Assembly: GCF_019711435.1 (NCBI RefSeq)
Contig: NZ_JAIGNK010000001.1
Location: 62,001 to 126,000, forward strand
From: Qipengyuania polymorpha
Lineage (GTDB): Bacteria > Pseudomonadota > Alphaproteobacteria > Sphingomonadales > Sphingomonadaceae
Length of the DNA stretch: 64,000 bases
Direction of reading: 5' to 3'
Positions 37,675-48,252 of this stretch are shown here, piece by piece; within the stretch, counting starts at the first letter, position 1, and every line of letters begins with the position of its first letter. The notes beneath the pieces are model-generated. The model was not told the origin of the DNA. It did not search any database and was given only the letters and a program-made list of their open reading frames with translations. A program made the translations under genes and the position numbers.

Positions 37675-39090
37675 TCACGCCGCATTGTCGATGCCGAGCT
37701 CGTGCAGCTTGCGATAGAGCGTCGAGCGCCCGATGCCGAGGCGGCGGGCGACTTCGGTCATCTTGCCGCGATAATGGCCGATGGCGAGGCGGATGATGTC
37801 GGCCTCGATGTCTTCCAGCGGGCGGATGTTGCCGTCGTCCTGGTAGAGCAGCACGCCAAGCCCGCGCGCGCGGCTCTCGCCGCGGTCGGCATCGCCGAGC
37901 AGTTCGTTCAAATGCGGGAAGCTGTGCGCGGTCAGCGCCTCGCGCTTCTCGTGGACGCAGGCGCGGAACAGCACGTTCTGCAGCTGGCGGACATTGCCCG
38001 GCCAGTCGTAGGCTTCGAGCAGCGACAAGCCGCTGTCGGCGATGGAATGGTGCGCCATGCCCTCGATCTCGCCGATCTTGGCGAGGAAATAGCGGGTAAG
38101 TCCGGGGATATCGCCCGCCCGCTCGCGCAAGGGGGGCATGACGATGCGCGTCGCGGACAGTTTCTCGTAAAGCGCCGCGGAGAATTCGCCATCCTCGACG
38201 AGGTATTGCAGCGGGCGATCGCAGGCGGCGATGATGCGCACGTCGATCTTGAAGCCATGCGCCGCGCCGGTGGGGCGCACTATCGCACTGTCGAGCACCT
38301 CGGCGAGGCGGTCCTGGATGTCGCGGGGCAGGGTGTCGGCCCCGTCGAGCAACAGCGTGCCGGTGTCGCAATGGGCAAGCGCGCCTTCCTGCCGGTCGAA
38401 TGCACCCGCAAAAGCGCCTTTCTCGTGGCCGAAGAGCATGGATTCCAGCGTATTGTGCGGCTGGCCCTCGCAATTGACGAGGCGGAAAGGTGCTTTGGAA
38501 CGGCTGGAAGAATGCTGGATGGCCTGCATCAGCATTTCCTTGCCGGTCCCGCTTTCGCCCTCGACCAGCACATGGCCATGCCCGCGTGCGGCGGTGGCGG
38601 CCTTGGCCAGCGCGGTGCGGAACTGCGTGTCGGTGCCCACCATCGCGTCGAATTCGAGGATGGGGGAGAGTTTTTCCGACAGGGGCTGCAATTCGTCGCG
38701 GATTTCGGTCACGCCCGAGGTGCCCTGGAGCGCATTGGCGAGCCGTTCGGGCACGACCGGTTTGACCAGATAGTCGCTTGCGCCCGCGCGCATCGCCTCG
38801 ACGGCAAGCAGCGGCGCGCCGCTGGCGGTGAGCATCAGTACGACGCATTCGGGCCGCGCAGCCTTTACCTTGCGGATGAAGTCGCATGTCTTGTCGCCGG
38901 TCAGCCTGGTATCGAACAGGACGGTGGCAATGTCCGCGCCCTCTTCCGAGCCGAGCTTTTCGAGCGCGGCCTCGCAATCGACAACGGCGGCCGTGCGCCA
39001 GCCTTCGCGCTGGGCGATAGTGGAAATGGCCCGCGCCTGCGCAGGCTCGTCGTCCACCAGCAGCAGGAGACGGCTGTCTTCACTTGCCAT
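37675..39090 (-). CDS. NtrC-like response regulator with altered sigma-54 and ATPase motifs
   Basis: The 471-residue protein has a receiver domain (LLLVDDEP, phospho-acceptor in TVLFDTRL), an AAA+ domain with Walker A GESGTGKE, and a C-terminal Fis-type HTH ([15 protein letters not shown]). Two key motifs are altered. The sigma-54 contact GAFTGA reads GAFAGA, and the Walker B sequence, normally L-x-L-D-E, reads LLLDGAD, so the catalytic Glu is Gly. The altered motifs suggest it may not activate sigma-54 promoters in the usual way and could act as a repressor or a sigma-70 regulator. No histidine kinase is adjacent. The ATG at 39090 follows a GGGAG site. Confidence 0.85.
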   Translation of the reverse strand: MASEDSRLLLLVDDEPAQARAISTIAQREGWRTAAVVDCEAALEKLGSEEGADIATVLFDTRLTGDKTCDFIRKVKAARPECVVLMLTASGAPLLAVEAMRAGASDYLVKPVVPERLANALQGTSGVTEIRDELQPLSEKLSPILEFDAMVGTDTQFRTALAKAATAARGHGHVLVEGESGTGKEMLMQAIQHSSSRSKAPFRLVNCEGQPHNTLESMLFGHEKGAFAGAFDRQEGALAHCDTGTLLLDGADTLPRDIQDRLAEVLDSAIVRPTGAAHGFKIDVRIIAACDRPLQYLVEDGEFSAALYEKLSATRIVMPPLRERAGDIPGLTRYFLAKIGEIEGMAHHSIADSGLSLLEAYDWPGNVRQLQNVLFRACVHEKREALTAHSFPHLNELLGDADRGESRARGLGVLLYQDDGNIRPLEDIEADIIRLAIGHYRGKMTEVARRLGIGRSTLYRKLHELGIDNAA

Positions 39091-39297
39091 GACCACTCAC
39101 TCCCCATCGCGCAGCCTGCCGGGAAATGGCACGCGCATCTTGGGCGGGACCTTAGGGTAAAGGGGTAAACTTGCGATTAAGCAGCCATGGCGGGCGCGGC
39201 GCGGTGGGGACTTGCGCCGCCATGCCCCTTGCCGCCGGGACAAGTGCATTATAGACCCTCGCCCCAACAGACTTTCCAACTTGAGGGTAATACGCAC

Positions 39298-39423
39298 ATG
39301 GACTCCGCCAACGACCGCAAGGCTCACGAGAAGACCTACGGCAGCTTCATCTCGATGCTGAAGTGGGTTGTGCCCCTCTTGGCAGTCATCACCGCCGTCG
39401 TCGTCCTGCTGATTTCCAGCTAA
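39298..39423 (+). CDS. aa3-type cytochrome c oxidase subunit IV, 41 aa
   Basis: This tiny protein has a polar, charged N-terminus (MDSANDRKAHEKTYGSF) and one membrane helix (about residues 22-39), the pattern of the bacterial subunit IV of aa3 oxidases. That subunit packs on the oxidase core and is not essential for catalysis. GAGGG precedes the ATG by ten bases. It sits 13 bp upstream of pntAA, an arrangement typical of alphaproteobacteria, so it is probably co-transcribed with the transhydrogenase rather than with the other oxidase genes. Confidence 0.8.
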   Translation: MDSANDRKAHEKTYGSFISMLKWVVPLLAVITAVVVLLISS

Positions 39424-39436
39424 TCCACAGGTGCCC

Positions 39437-40558
39437 ATGCGGATCGCGGTGCTGAAGGAGCGCGCGCCCGGTGAAAGCCGGGTCGCCATCACGCCCGAGA
39501 CGGTGAAGAAATTCGCCGCGCTGGGTGCCACGGTCGCGGTCGAGGAAGGGGCGGGTCTCACCGCCTCGATTCCCGACGGGGCTTATTCGGAAGCAGGCGC
39601 TCAAGTCGTCCCAGGGCCGAAAGCGGTCGAGGGGGCCGACATCGTGCTCGGCGTGCAGGCGCCCGACGTCATGGCGCTGGCCGGTGCAAAGCCGGGCGCA
39701 TGGGTCGCGGCGATGTTCGATCCGTTCCGCAATGGCGAGACGGTCGAGGCCTATGCCAAGGGCGGTTTCGAAGCGCTTTCGATGGAATTCATGCCGCGCA
39801 TCACGCGAGCGCAGAGCATGGATGTGCTTTCCAGCCAGTCGAACTTGGCGGGCTACAAGGCGGTGCTGACCGCCGCCAACGAATACGGCCGCGCCTTCCC
39901 GATGATGATGACCGCTGCCGGCACGGTGCAGGCGGCCAAGGTCTTCGTGATGGGCGTGGGCGTCGCAGGGCTTCAGGCGATTGCGACGGCCAAGCGGCTG
40001 GGAGCGCAGGTGAGCGCGACCGATGTGCGCTCGGCGACCAAGGAGCAAATCCAGTCGCTCGGCGCGAAGCCGGTGTTCGTCGAGGACGTCGCGGGCATCG
40101 AGGGCGAAGGATCGGGCGGCTATGCCACCGAGATGAGTGAGGAATACCAGAAGGCGCAGGCCGAACTGGTCAGTTCGCACATCGCCAAGCAGGACATCGT
40201 CATCACCACCGCGCTGATCCCGGGACGCCCCGCGCCGAAGCTGATCTCGGACGCGCAGATCGCCACGATGAAGCCGGGCAGCGTGATTTTCGACCTCGCC
40301 GTGGCGCAGGGCGGGAATGTGGAGGGCTCGCAGCCCGACCAGACGGTCGAGAAGCACGGCGTGAAAGTCGTCGGCTATTCGAACACCGCAGGGCATCTGG
40401 CTGCGGATGCCTCGGCGCTGTTCGCGCGCAATCTTTACAATTTCCTCTCGGCCTTCTGGGACAAGGAGGCCGGGAAGCCGGTCCTTGATGAGGAAATCGG
40501 CGATGCCGTACGGCTGACGCAAGGCGGGAAGGTCGTTACTGAGAGGCTGGCCGGTTGA
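39437..40558 (+). CDS. pntAA: NAD(P) transhydrogenase subunit alpha, part 1
   Basis: The 373-residue product is the NAD(H)-binding domain I of proton-translocating transhydrogenase, which links NADH-to-NADPH hydride transfer to the proton gradient. It starts MRIAVLKERAPGESRVAI, like alanine dehydrogenase, and has VFVMGVGVAGLQAIATAKRL as its Rossmann motif. The ATG at 39437 is preferred to the GTG at 39431, since AGG is five bases before it. The next gene of the complex begins only after a DUF559 cassette, whereas the partner genes are normally adjacent. Confidence 0.94.
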   Translation: MRIAVLKERAPGESRVAITPETVKKFAALGATVAVEEGAGLTASIPDGAYSEAGAQVVPGPKAVEGADIVLGVQAPDVMALAGAKPGAWVAAMFDPFRNGETVEAYAKGGFEALSMEFMPRITRAQSMDVLSSQSNLAGYKAVLTAANEYGRAFPMMMTAAGTVQAAKVFVMGVGVAGLQAIATAKRLGAQVSATDVRSATKEQIQSLGAKPVFVEDVAGIEGEGSGGYATEMSEEYQKAQAELVSSHIAKQDIVITTALIPGRPAPKLISDAQIATMKPGSVIFDLAVAQGGNVEGSQPDQTVEKHGVKVVGYSNTAGHLAADASALFARNLYNFLSAFWDKEAGKPVLDEEIGDAVRLTQGGKVVTERLAG

Positions 40559-40577
40559 ACGAAAGCGGCACAGGATA

Positions 40578-40623
40578 CTCCCCCTCTGGGGGAGGTGGCA
40601 GCGCAAAGCGCTGACGGAGGGGG
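40578..40623 (+). repeat. left arm of the DUF559 inverted repeat
   Basis: The 46-bp arm contains two stacked palindromes, CTCCCCC/GGGGGAG and a GCGC-cored second one, and matches the reverse complement of the right arm closely except in the loop. Confidence 0.7.
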
Positions 40624-40629
40624 CGAGGC

Positions 40630-41049
40630 ATGGAAAACCACACCATCCGATCGCTCACCTCGGCGCGCAAGCAGCGCCGCGAAATGTCTCTGCCCGAAGG
40701 CCTGCTCTGGAACCAGCTTCGCCAGCGTCCCCACGGGGTGAAGTTTCGCAACCATCACCCGATCGGCAGCATGGTCGTCGATTTCTACTGTGCGGCGTCT
40801 CGTACAGCCATCGAAGTGGACGGCATATCTCACGATATGGGCGACAACCCCCGTCGTGATCTGAAGCGTGACGCGTGGCTTGCATCCCAAGGCGTCGCCA
40901 TCTTTCGCATAGCTGCGAAGGACATTCTGCACGACCCGGCAGATGTTGCCGATGGACTTGCGAGACTTTGCGCGAACCAGCCCCCTCCGGCAGCCGCTGT
41001 CGCGGCTGCCACCTCCCCCAGCGGGGGAGATTCTGGAGTAATGGAATAA
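40630..41049 (+). CDS. DUF559 (Vsr-like) endonuclease-domain protein
   Basis: The 139-residue protein has the DUF559 core: PEGLLWNQLRQRPHGVKFRN, then VVDFYCAASRTAIEVDG, with the metal-binding Asp and the Glu-Val-Asp triad of the PD-(D/E)xK fold kept, and a late IFRIAAKDIL. The C-terminus (PPPAAAVAAATSPSGGD) is encoded by the right inverted repeat. The stop overlaps the pntAB start by one base (TAATG). The role of DUF559 proteins is not settled; this one appears to be a passenger or maintenance nuclease of the repeat unit rather than part of transhydrogenase. Confidence 0.85.
   Translation: MENHTIRSLTSARKQRREMSLPEGLLWNQLRQRPHGVKFRNHHPIGSMVVDFYCAASRTAIEVDGISHDMGDNPRRDLKRDAWLASQGVAIFRIAAKDILHDPADVADGLARLCANQPPPAAAVAAATSPSGGDSGVME
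40981..41029 (-). repeat. right arm of the DUF559 inverted repeat
   Basis: The 49-bp arm, read on the minus strand, matches the left arm closely. It forms part of the DUF559 reading frame and encodes its proline/alanine-rich end. Confidence 0.7.
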
Positions 41050-41332
41050 TGGACTTCATTTCGATCCTGTCGATCTTCGTGCTGGCGTGTTTCGTCGGCT
41101 ATTACGTGGTCTGGTCGGTCACGCCAGCGCTGCACACGCCGCTGATGGCGGTGACCAATGCGATTTCATCCGTGATCATCGTTGGTGCGCTGATTGCGGC
41201 GGCGGCGGCGGATGTGCCGGGGGCGAAATGGCTGGGCCTGCTCGGTATCGTACTCGCCAGCGTAAACATATTCGGCGGGTTTGCGGTGACGGCGCGAATG
41301 CTGGCGATGTACAAGAAGAAGGAGAAGAAGTG

Positions 41333-41333
<1 letters not shown>
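41049..41333 (+). CDS. pntAB: NAD(P) transhydrogenase subunit alpha, part 2
   Basis: The 94-residue protein is the small membrane part of the split alpha subunit, with about three helices. It shows VWSVTPALHTPLMAVTNAIS, the usual signature of this part of PntA, and a lysine-rich tail. It begins in the DUF559 stop (TAATG) and ends in the pntB start (TGATG), so all are coupled. Confidence 0.9.
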
Positions 41334-42852
<1,519 letters not shown>

Positions 42853-42853
<1 letters not shown>

Positions 42854-43194
42854 TGCGCAAGGCCATTATCGTAATCGCGCTGCTGGCCATCGTCGGCCTC
42901 GGCGTATGGGGCTATTTCGGCGGGTTCGAGCGGGTCACCGCGGGCCGTATCGAGACCGCGCTGGTGGAGCGCGGCGTGCCGCAGCCGGTCGCCCAATGCA
43001 TGGGCACGCGCCTCTCCGAACGGCTCACCATCTCGCAATTGCGCGAGCTCGAACGCCTCGGGACACGCGAGCGCGAGGCGGGGCTGCCCGCCAGCACGGT
43101 CGAATTCCTCGAACGCATCCGCACAGTCGAGGATGCCGAGCTTATCGAGGTGGTCGGCACCTCTGCCGCCATCTGCTCCTTCACGGCACGCTAG
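42853..43194 (+). CDS. small protein with N-terminal membrane anchor, pnt operon tail
   Basis: The 113-residue product has a membrane helix near residues 4-24 and then a soluble helical domain with two cysteines (VAQCMGTRL and AAICSFTAR). It is not recognised. It begins in the pntB stop (TGATG), so it belongs to the pnt operon by translation coupling, which may mean a role in complex assembly, or merely genomic proximity. Confidence 0.65.
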
Positions 43195-43256
43195 GGCCGC
43201 ACCTTCCCAATTGCGCGGTGAAAGGGCATGATGCCGCCTCCACAGGGAGGGACATT

Positions 43257-44777
43257 ATGAACATCCGGCTCATCGCACCTTTGGCACTCGCTCTGGCCAC
43301 GGCGGCGCACGCGCACGACGGAGAGGGCCACGCGGCAAGCGAGGCGGCGGGCAAGGTCGGCGCCGAGTACATGGTCATGGAAGTGAGCGCGAATGCCGCT
43401 GCCGCCGAGCCCTTCCTGCGCGGCCTCGCGCTGCTGCACAATTTCGAATACGGCCGCGCCGCCGAGGCTTTCGAGCAGGCGCGCCTCGCCGACCCGGATT
43501 TTGTCATGGCCTATTGGGGCGAGGCGATGACCTACAACCATCCGCTGTGGGAACAGCAGGACCGCGATAAAGCGCTCGAAGTCCTCGCCCGCCTCGGGCC
43601 TACACCAAAAGCACGCCGCGCCAAGGCCCGCACCCCGCGCGAGGCCATGTGGCTCGATGCGGTCGAAACGCTCTATGGCGAAGGCACCAAGGAAGAGCGC
43701 GATTTCCTTTACCTCGACAAGATGCAGGCGCTGCACGAAAGCGACCCCGCGGATATCGACGCGCGGGCCTTCACCGGTCTCGCCATGCTCGGAACCTCGC
43801 ATGGCGGCAGGCAGGTGCCGCTCTACATGAAGGCGGCAGGCCTGCTCGAACCCGGTTTCAGCACGCACGAGATGCATCCCGGCATCCTGCATTACCTCAT
43901 CCATTCCTATGACGACCCGGTCCACGCCCCGCTCGGCGCACGCATGGCGGAGCGCTATGCCGTCGTCGCGCCCGATGCGGGCCATGCGCAGCACATGGTC
44001 AGCCATATCTTCCACGCGCTGGGCGATTGGGAGGCTTCGGAGCGCGCCAATATCCTCGCCGATGCGGTGGTCGACCGCCAGCGGGCAGAGCGCGCCCGTG
44101 ATGCTTCCGATTGCGGGCATTACAACGAATGGCTGGTCTATTCGCTGCTCCAGCAGGGCAAGGATGCGAGCGAGCGGGTCTCGCGCTGCCGGGCGCAGGC
44201 GCTTGCCGCCATCGAGGCGGGTTCTGACCGCAAGCTGGGCTATGGCGCAGCGTCCAGCTACACCACCATGGCGCTGTGGCAGGGCGTTCTGACCGACGAC
44301 TGGCCCGAGGCGTTGCCGATTGATGGTGACAGCTTCCTCTCGCCGCAATTCGACATGGCGACAGCGCGCCTCCTTGCCGGGCGCCGCGATGCAGCAGCGG
44401 CAAGGGCTGCGCTCGCCGACATGAAGACCATCGCCGCCGCGATGGAGGCCGCGCTTGCCAAAGAGGACGAGCTCAACACCTACACCATGCCCTGGACCAC
44501 TCGCCAGATTGCGCAGGGCGAGGCGCTGGTGGCGCTGGCCGAAGGGCGCGAGGCCGAAGCGCTTACCATGCTCGAGGCCGCGGGCGCTGCCGAGGCCGCC
44601 TTGCCCGAAGTCTTCGGCCCGCCGCCGATGACCATGCCGAGCTATGAGATGCTCGGCCTCGAATTGATGCTGCGCGGGCGCAAGGAAGAGGCAGCCGCGG
44701 CCTTCGACAAGGCGCTGGCGCTCGCGCCCGGTCGCCGCCTGTCGCTGCAGGGGCTGGAAATGGCGCGGCCCGACTAG
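43257..44777 (+). CDS. exported TPR-like protein
   Basis: The 506-residue product has a signal peptide (cleavage near AHAH, residue 20) followed by a histidine-containing patch (HDGEGHAA). Tetratricopeptide-like helices with FLRGLALLHNFEYGRAAEAF and EEAAAAFDKALALAPG lie at the two ends, and HEMHPGILHYLIHSYDDP and GHAQHMVSHIFHALGDW in between carry many histidines that might bind metal. GGGAGG precedes the ATG by six bases. Similar periplasmic proteins occur in many proteobacteria without assigned function. It is upstream of the beta-helix/cytochrome pair on the same strand. Confidence 0.75.
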   Translation: MNIRLIAPLALALATAAHAHDGEGHAASEAAGKVGAEYMVMEVSANAAAAEPFLRGLALLHNFEYGRAAEAFEQARLADPDFVMAYWGEAMTYNHPLWEQQDRDKALEVLARLGPTPKARRAKARTPREAMWLDAVETLYGEGTKEERDFLYLDKMQALHESDPADIDARAFTGLAMLGTSHGGRQVPLYMKAAGLLEPGFSTHEMHPGILHYLIHSYDDPVHAPLGARMAERYAVVAPDAGHAQHMVSHIFHALGDWEASERANILADAVVDRQRAERARDASDCGHYNEWLVYSLLQQGKDASERVSRCRAQALAAIEAGSDRKLGYGAASSYTTMALWQGVLTDDWPEALPIDGDSFLSPQFDMATARLLAGRRDAAAARAALADMKTIAAAMEAALAKEDELNTYTMPWTTRQIAQGEALVALAEGREAEALTMLEAAGAAEAALPEVFGPPPMTMPSYEMLGLELMLRGRKEEAAAAFDKALALAPGRRLSLQGLEMARPD

Positions 44778-44834
44778 GCGTCTTGCTTTCGTTCATCCTC
44801 TTGGCACTATGGCGGTTCTGAGAGGGAGAGACTC

Positions 44835-46019
44835 ATGAAGCGCATTGCCATATTCGCCGCCCTGCTTGCGAGCGGCAGCCCGCTGGCCGCAGAGGTTCAC
44901 ACCATCACGCCGGGCGACGGCGCGCAGGAGCGGTTGCAGGAAGCGCTCATCCTTGCCGAGCCGGGCGATGAAATCGTGCTGTCGGCGGGGCGCTATGACC
45001 TCACCGATGGACTCAGCCTCGATGTCGACAATGTCACCCTGCGCGGGGAGGGCATGGACGGCACTGTGCTCGACTTCACCAGTCAGGCGGGCGCGGGCGA
45101 GGGGCTGCTGGTCACTTCCGACAATGTCACCTTGCGCGATTTCGCGGTCGAGAACCCCAAGGGCGACGGGATCAAGTCCAAGGGCGCGGACAATATCGTC
45201 TACCACCGCCTGCGCGTCACTTGGACTCGCGGCCCGCATCCCGAGAACGGCGCCTATGCCATCTACCCGGTCGAAAGCACCGGTGTGCTGGTCGACGGGG
45301 TGAAAGTGACAGGCGCGAGCGATGCGGGCATTTATGTCGGCCAGTCCGACCGCATCACCGTGCGCAATTCCATCGCCGAGGCCAATGTCGCAGGCATCGA
45401 AATCGAGAACAGCCGCAACGCGCTGGTCGAGCACAATATCGCCACCCGCAACACGGGCGGCATCTTGGTGTTCGACTTGCCGAACCTGCCCGTGATGGGC
45501 GGCGGCAATGTGATTGTGCGAAACAACCTCGTGGTTGCCAACGACACGCCCAATTTCGCGCCTCCGGGCAATATCGTCGCCGGCGTGCGGCGCGGGACGG
45601 GTATCATGGTGATGGCGAATGAGGACGTGCTGATCGAGGGCAATGTCCTCTCGGGCAATCCGACCGCTCCGGTGATGGTCATCGCCTATGTCCAGCCCTA
45701 CGAGGACGAGCGCTACAACCCGCTCGCGCGCAATATCGTGATTGGCGAGAATGCTTTCGAAGGTGGGGGCTACGACCCGCAGCTGGAAGGCGGCGAGATG
45801 CTGAAGGCGGCCTTCGGGGGCGAGCTGCCGCCGGTGATGTGGGACGGCCTCGGCAGCCTCTATGTGGTCGAGGGCACGCCCGGCTGGACGCTTAACCTCA
45901 CCGAACAGGGCAAGGGACTGGGCGCTGCGAGCCCCGCTCCGCTGACGGTCGAGCCGCCGGTGGATGAGTTCGACGCGAGCGAAATCGGCGCTCCGGCAGA
46001 ACTGGACGAGCGGCTCTAG
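44835..46019 (+). CDS. exported parallel beta-helix protein, cytochrome partner
   Basis: The 394-residue protein has a signal peptide (cleavage near PLAAE). Repeats of a right-handed parallel beta-helix fill residues 50-300, with NVTLRGEG, NVTLRDFAVENP, RITVRNSIAE, and NALVEHNIATRN as successive coils. It overlaps the following dihaem cytochrome gene by one base. This beta-helix/cytochrome pairing is a known two-gene module (TIGR03805 with TIGR03806), of unknown function, probably a periplasmic electron-transfer or polysaccharide-related unit. Confidence 0.88.
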   Translation: MKRIAIFAALLASGSPLAAEVHTITPGDGAQERLQEALILAEPGDEIVLSAGRYDLTDGLSLDVDNVTLRGEGMDGTVLDFTSQAGAGEGLLVTSDNVTLRDFAVENPKGDGIKSKGADNIVYHRLRVTWTRGPHPENGAYAIYPVESTGVLVDGVKVTGASDAGIYVGQSDRITVRNSIAEANVAGIEIENSRNALVEHNIATRNTGGILVFDLPNLPVMGGGNVIVRNNLVVANDTPNFAPPGNIVAGVRRGTGIMVMANEDVLIEGNVLSGNPTAPVMVIAYVQPYEDERYNPLARNIVIGENAFEGGGYDPQLEGGEMLKAAFGGELPPVMWDGLGSLYVVEGTPGWTLNLTEQGKGLGAASPAPLTVEPPVDEFDASEIGAPAELDERL

Positions 46020-47026
46020 TGACGCGCGGGCTGGCTCTTTTCCTGATTGCATCTGCCTCGCTCGCCGGGGCCATCGGCGTGCGGGCGACCACTTTGCCCA
46101 TGCACCAGGTCAGCGATGCAGCAGTCCTCAGCGAAAAACTGCCGCGGCTCTTGTCGGACTTCCAGTTTTTCGAAGACGGCCCGGCACAGGTGCCCGCATA
46201 TCGGGTGCTGCCCTACAGGCTGAACACGCCGCTCTATTCGGACGGAGCGGAGAAGCTGCGCTTCGTTTACGTGCCTCTGGGCGAGGAGACGAGCATTGGC
46301 GAGGACGGCTTGCTGCAATTCCCGGTCGGAAGCGCGCTCATCAAGACTTTTGCCTTTGGTGCCGGCGAGGGGCGCCGCCTTATCGAAACCCGTGTCCTCC
46401 TGCACCGTGCCGATGGCTGGCTGGCGCTGCCCTATCTGTGGAACGAGGAGCAGACCGAGGCGCGGTTGGCGGTCGCGGGCGCACGTATCGACCTCACCAC
46501 GCCGAAGGGCGAGGCCATCAGCTACCGCGTGCCCAACAAGAACCAGTGCAAGGAATGCCACGGCCTCGACGGGGCGGTAACTCCTATCGGCCCGAAGGCG
46601 CGAAATCTCCCGGCAGGTTGGCTCGACGCGAGTTTCGGCCTCTCGCACGAGGAGGCGGGCGTGATGCCCCTGTGGGAAGAACGCCAGTCGGCCAGCGCCG
46701 AGGCTGCCGCGCGCGCCTATCTCGACGTGAATTGCGCGCATTGCCACCGTCCGGGCGCGACCGCTTCGAACAGCGGGCTGGACCTGCGCTGGGAGCAGGA
46801 CGACCCGCATGCTCTGGGCATCATGAAGCGGCCCGTGGCGGCGGGGCGCGGGGCGGGCTCACATCTTTATGACGTGGTGCCGGGCAAGCCGGGCGAGTCT
46901 ATCCTTCTCCACCGGATGCTCAGCAACGACCCCGGCGTGGCCATGCCCGAACTCGGCAAGGCTACGGTGGACGAGGAAGGGACCGAGGCCGTGCGCAGGT
47001 GGATTGAAGGGCTGCCCGAAAGCTGA
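46019..47026 (+). CDS. dihaem cytochrome c, SO2930/HNE_0200 family
   Basis: The 335-residue exported protein has two haem c motifs, CKECH (about residue 176) and CAHCH (about 241), with an N-terminal signal and a beta-rich front half. Late MPELGKATVDEEG contains a likely axial methionine. It starts with GTG at 46019, whose G is the last base of the beta-helix gene's stop codon. It should accept or deliver electrons in the periplasm; its partner is the beta-helix protein. Confidence 0.88.
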   Translation: MTRGLALFLIASASLAGAIGVRATTLPMHQVSDAAVLSEKLPRLLSDFQFFEDGPAQVPAYRVLPYRLNTPLYSDGAEKLRFVYVPLGEETSIGEDGLLQFPVGSALIKTFAFGAGEGRRLIETRVLLHRADGWLALPYLWNEEQTEARLAVAGARIDLTTPKGEAISYRVPNKNQCKECHGLDGAVTPIGPKARNLPAGWLDASFGLSHEEAGVMPLWEERQSASAEAAARAYLDVNCAHCHRPGATASNSGLDLRWEQDDPHALGIMKRPVAAGRGAGSHLYDVVPGKPGESILLHRMLSNDPGVAMPELGKATVDEEGTEAVRRWIEGLPES

Positions 47027-47198
47027 CTTTCCTACTTTGGCGGCAGTTTGATAGGGCAGGGTGCATGGACGCCGCCTGCTCTCATACAGCTGCACATTTC
47101 CGCGCTTTTGCACCGGATTTTCGGGTCCCGCATTTTCTTGCGAAGGACTGTGTTCCATGTGTTCCATCCTGTAGGATGACGCTCGAAGGAGACGGGGA

Positions 47199-48200
47199 AT
47201 GAAATGGGTCTGGCGCGGTCTGGGCATTGTCGCGGCGCTGCTGGTGGTCGCTTTCCTCATCCTGCGCGTGCCCGATACCGACGTAGACGAAATGCGCGCC
47301 AAATATGGCGGCGAGCCGTCGCAATTCATCGATGTGGGCGAGGGCCGTGAAATCCACCTGCGCGACGAAGGCCCGCGCGATGCGCCGGTCATCGTGCTGC
47401 TCCACGGCTCGAATGCCGACCTCCACACCTGGCAGCAATGGGCGGACATCCTTTCCGAGGATTACCGCGTCATCCGCTTCGACCAGCGCGGCCACGGCCT
47501 CACCGGACCCGCGCCCGACGATGATTACAGTGCCGAAGGCTTCGGCAGGGACATCGATGCAGTGACCGAGAAGCTCGGCATCGACACCTTCACCCTCGCG
47601 GGCAATTCGATGGGCGGCGGCATCGCCATGGCTTATGCGATTGCGAAGCCCTGGCGGCTCGATGCGCTGGTGCTGGTCGACGCCAGCGGTGCGCCGGTGG
47701 AGCGCGAGGGCGGGGGGAACATCGCCTTCACGCTGGCAGGCTGGCCGGTGGTCGGCGACATCATGAGCCAGCTGCTCCCCCGCAGCCTCGTCGAGAAGAG
47801 CCTGTCGCAGAGCGTCTCCAACCAGGATATCGTGACCGATGAAGCTGTGGACCGCTATTGGGAGCTTGCCCGCTATCCCGGCAACCGCAGCGCCACCCGC
47901 AAGCGCTTCTCCACTCCGCGCGTGGCCTATTCTGCCGAGGATGTGTCGCAGGTGAAGGTCCCGACGCTGGTTATGTGGGGCAAGGAAGACAGCCTCATCC
48001 CCTTCGAGGCAGGCGAATGGTATGCCAAGCACCTGCCGAATGCGACTTTGGTCGCCTATGACGGCATTGGCCATATCCCGATGGAGGAAGCGCCCGAACT
48101 GAGCGCCAACGGCCTCCTCATCTGGCTTGGCGAGGCGCTGTTGCCGCCAGAGATGCCGGTGGCGGAACCGGCAGGGGGCGAATCCGTTCTAAGCCCTTGA
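47199..48200 (+). CDS. membrane-anchored alpha/beta hydrolase
   Basis: The 333-residue enzyme has an N-terminal anchor or signal (residues 5-23) followed by an alpha/beta-hydrolase fold. The oxyanion motif is LLHGSNADLHTW, the nucleophile elbow GNSMGGG, the acid WGKEDSLIP and the base GIGHIPMEE, so the catalytic triad is complete. It resembles meta-cleavage hydrolases and epoxide hydrolase-like esterases; substrate is unknown. AAGGAG lies seven bases before the ATG. Confidence 0.85.
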   Translation: MKWVWRGLGIVAALLVVAFLILRVPDTDVDEMRAKYGGEPSQFIDVGEGREIHLRDEGPRDAPVIVLLHGSNADLHTWQQWADILSEDYRVIRFDQRGHGLTGPAPDDDYSAEGFGRDIDAVTEKLGIDTFTLAGNSMGGGIAMAYAIAKPWRLDALVLVDASGAPVEREGGGNIAFTLAGWPVVGDIMSQLLPRSLVEKSLSQSVSNQDIVTDEAVDRYWELARYPGNRSATRKRFSTPRVAYSAEDVSQVKVPTLVMWGKEDSLIPFEAGEWYAKHLPNATLVAYDGIGHIPMEEAPELSANGLLIWLGEALLPPEMPVAEPAGGESVLSP

Positions 48201-48252
48201 ACATGAGGGGGCCGCGCAGGGGCGGCCTGAAGCACGCTTAGGAAGGCATATC

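Larger units (their letters stand above)
40578..41029. mobile_element. DUF559 cassette bounded by inverted palindromic repeats
   Basis: A 46-bp GC-rich palindromic repeat (40578-40623) and a 49-bp inverted counterpart (40981-41029) bracket the DUF559 gene. Both contain a CTCCCCC(T/G)CTGGGGGAG hairpin plus a second imperfect hairpin and end in CGGAGGGGG. The block lies inside the pnt operon, between genes normally adjacent. The right repeat is part of the coding sequence, and the downstream pntAB start overlaps the cassette stop, so the insertion preserved translation of the operon. It could be a mobile unit; no direct target duplication was identified. Confidence 0.55.
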
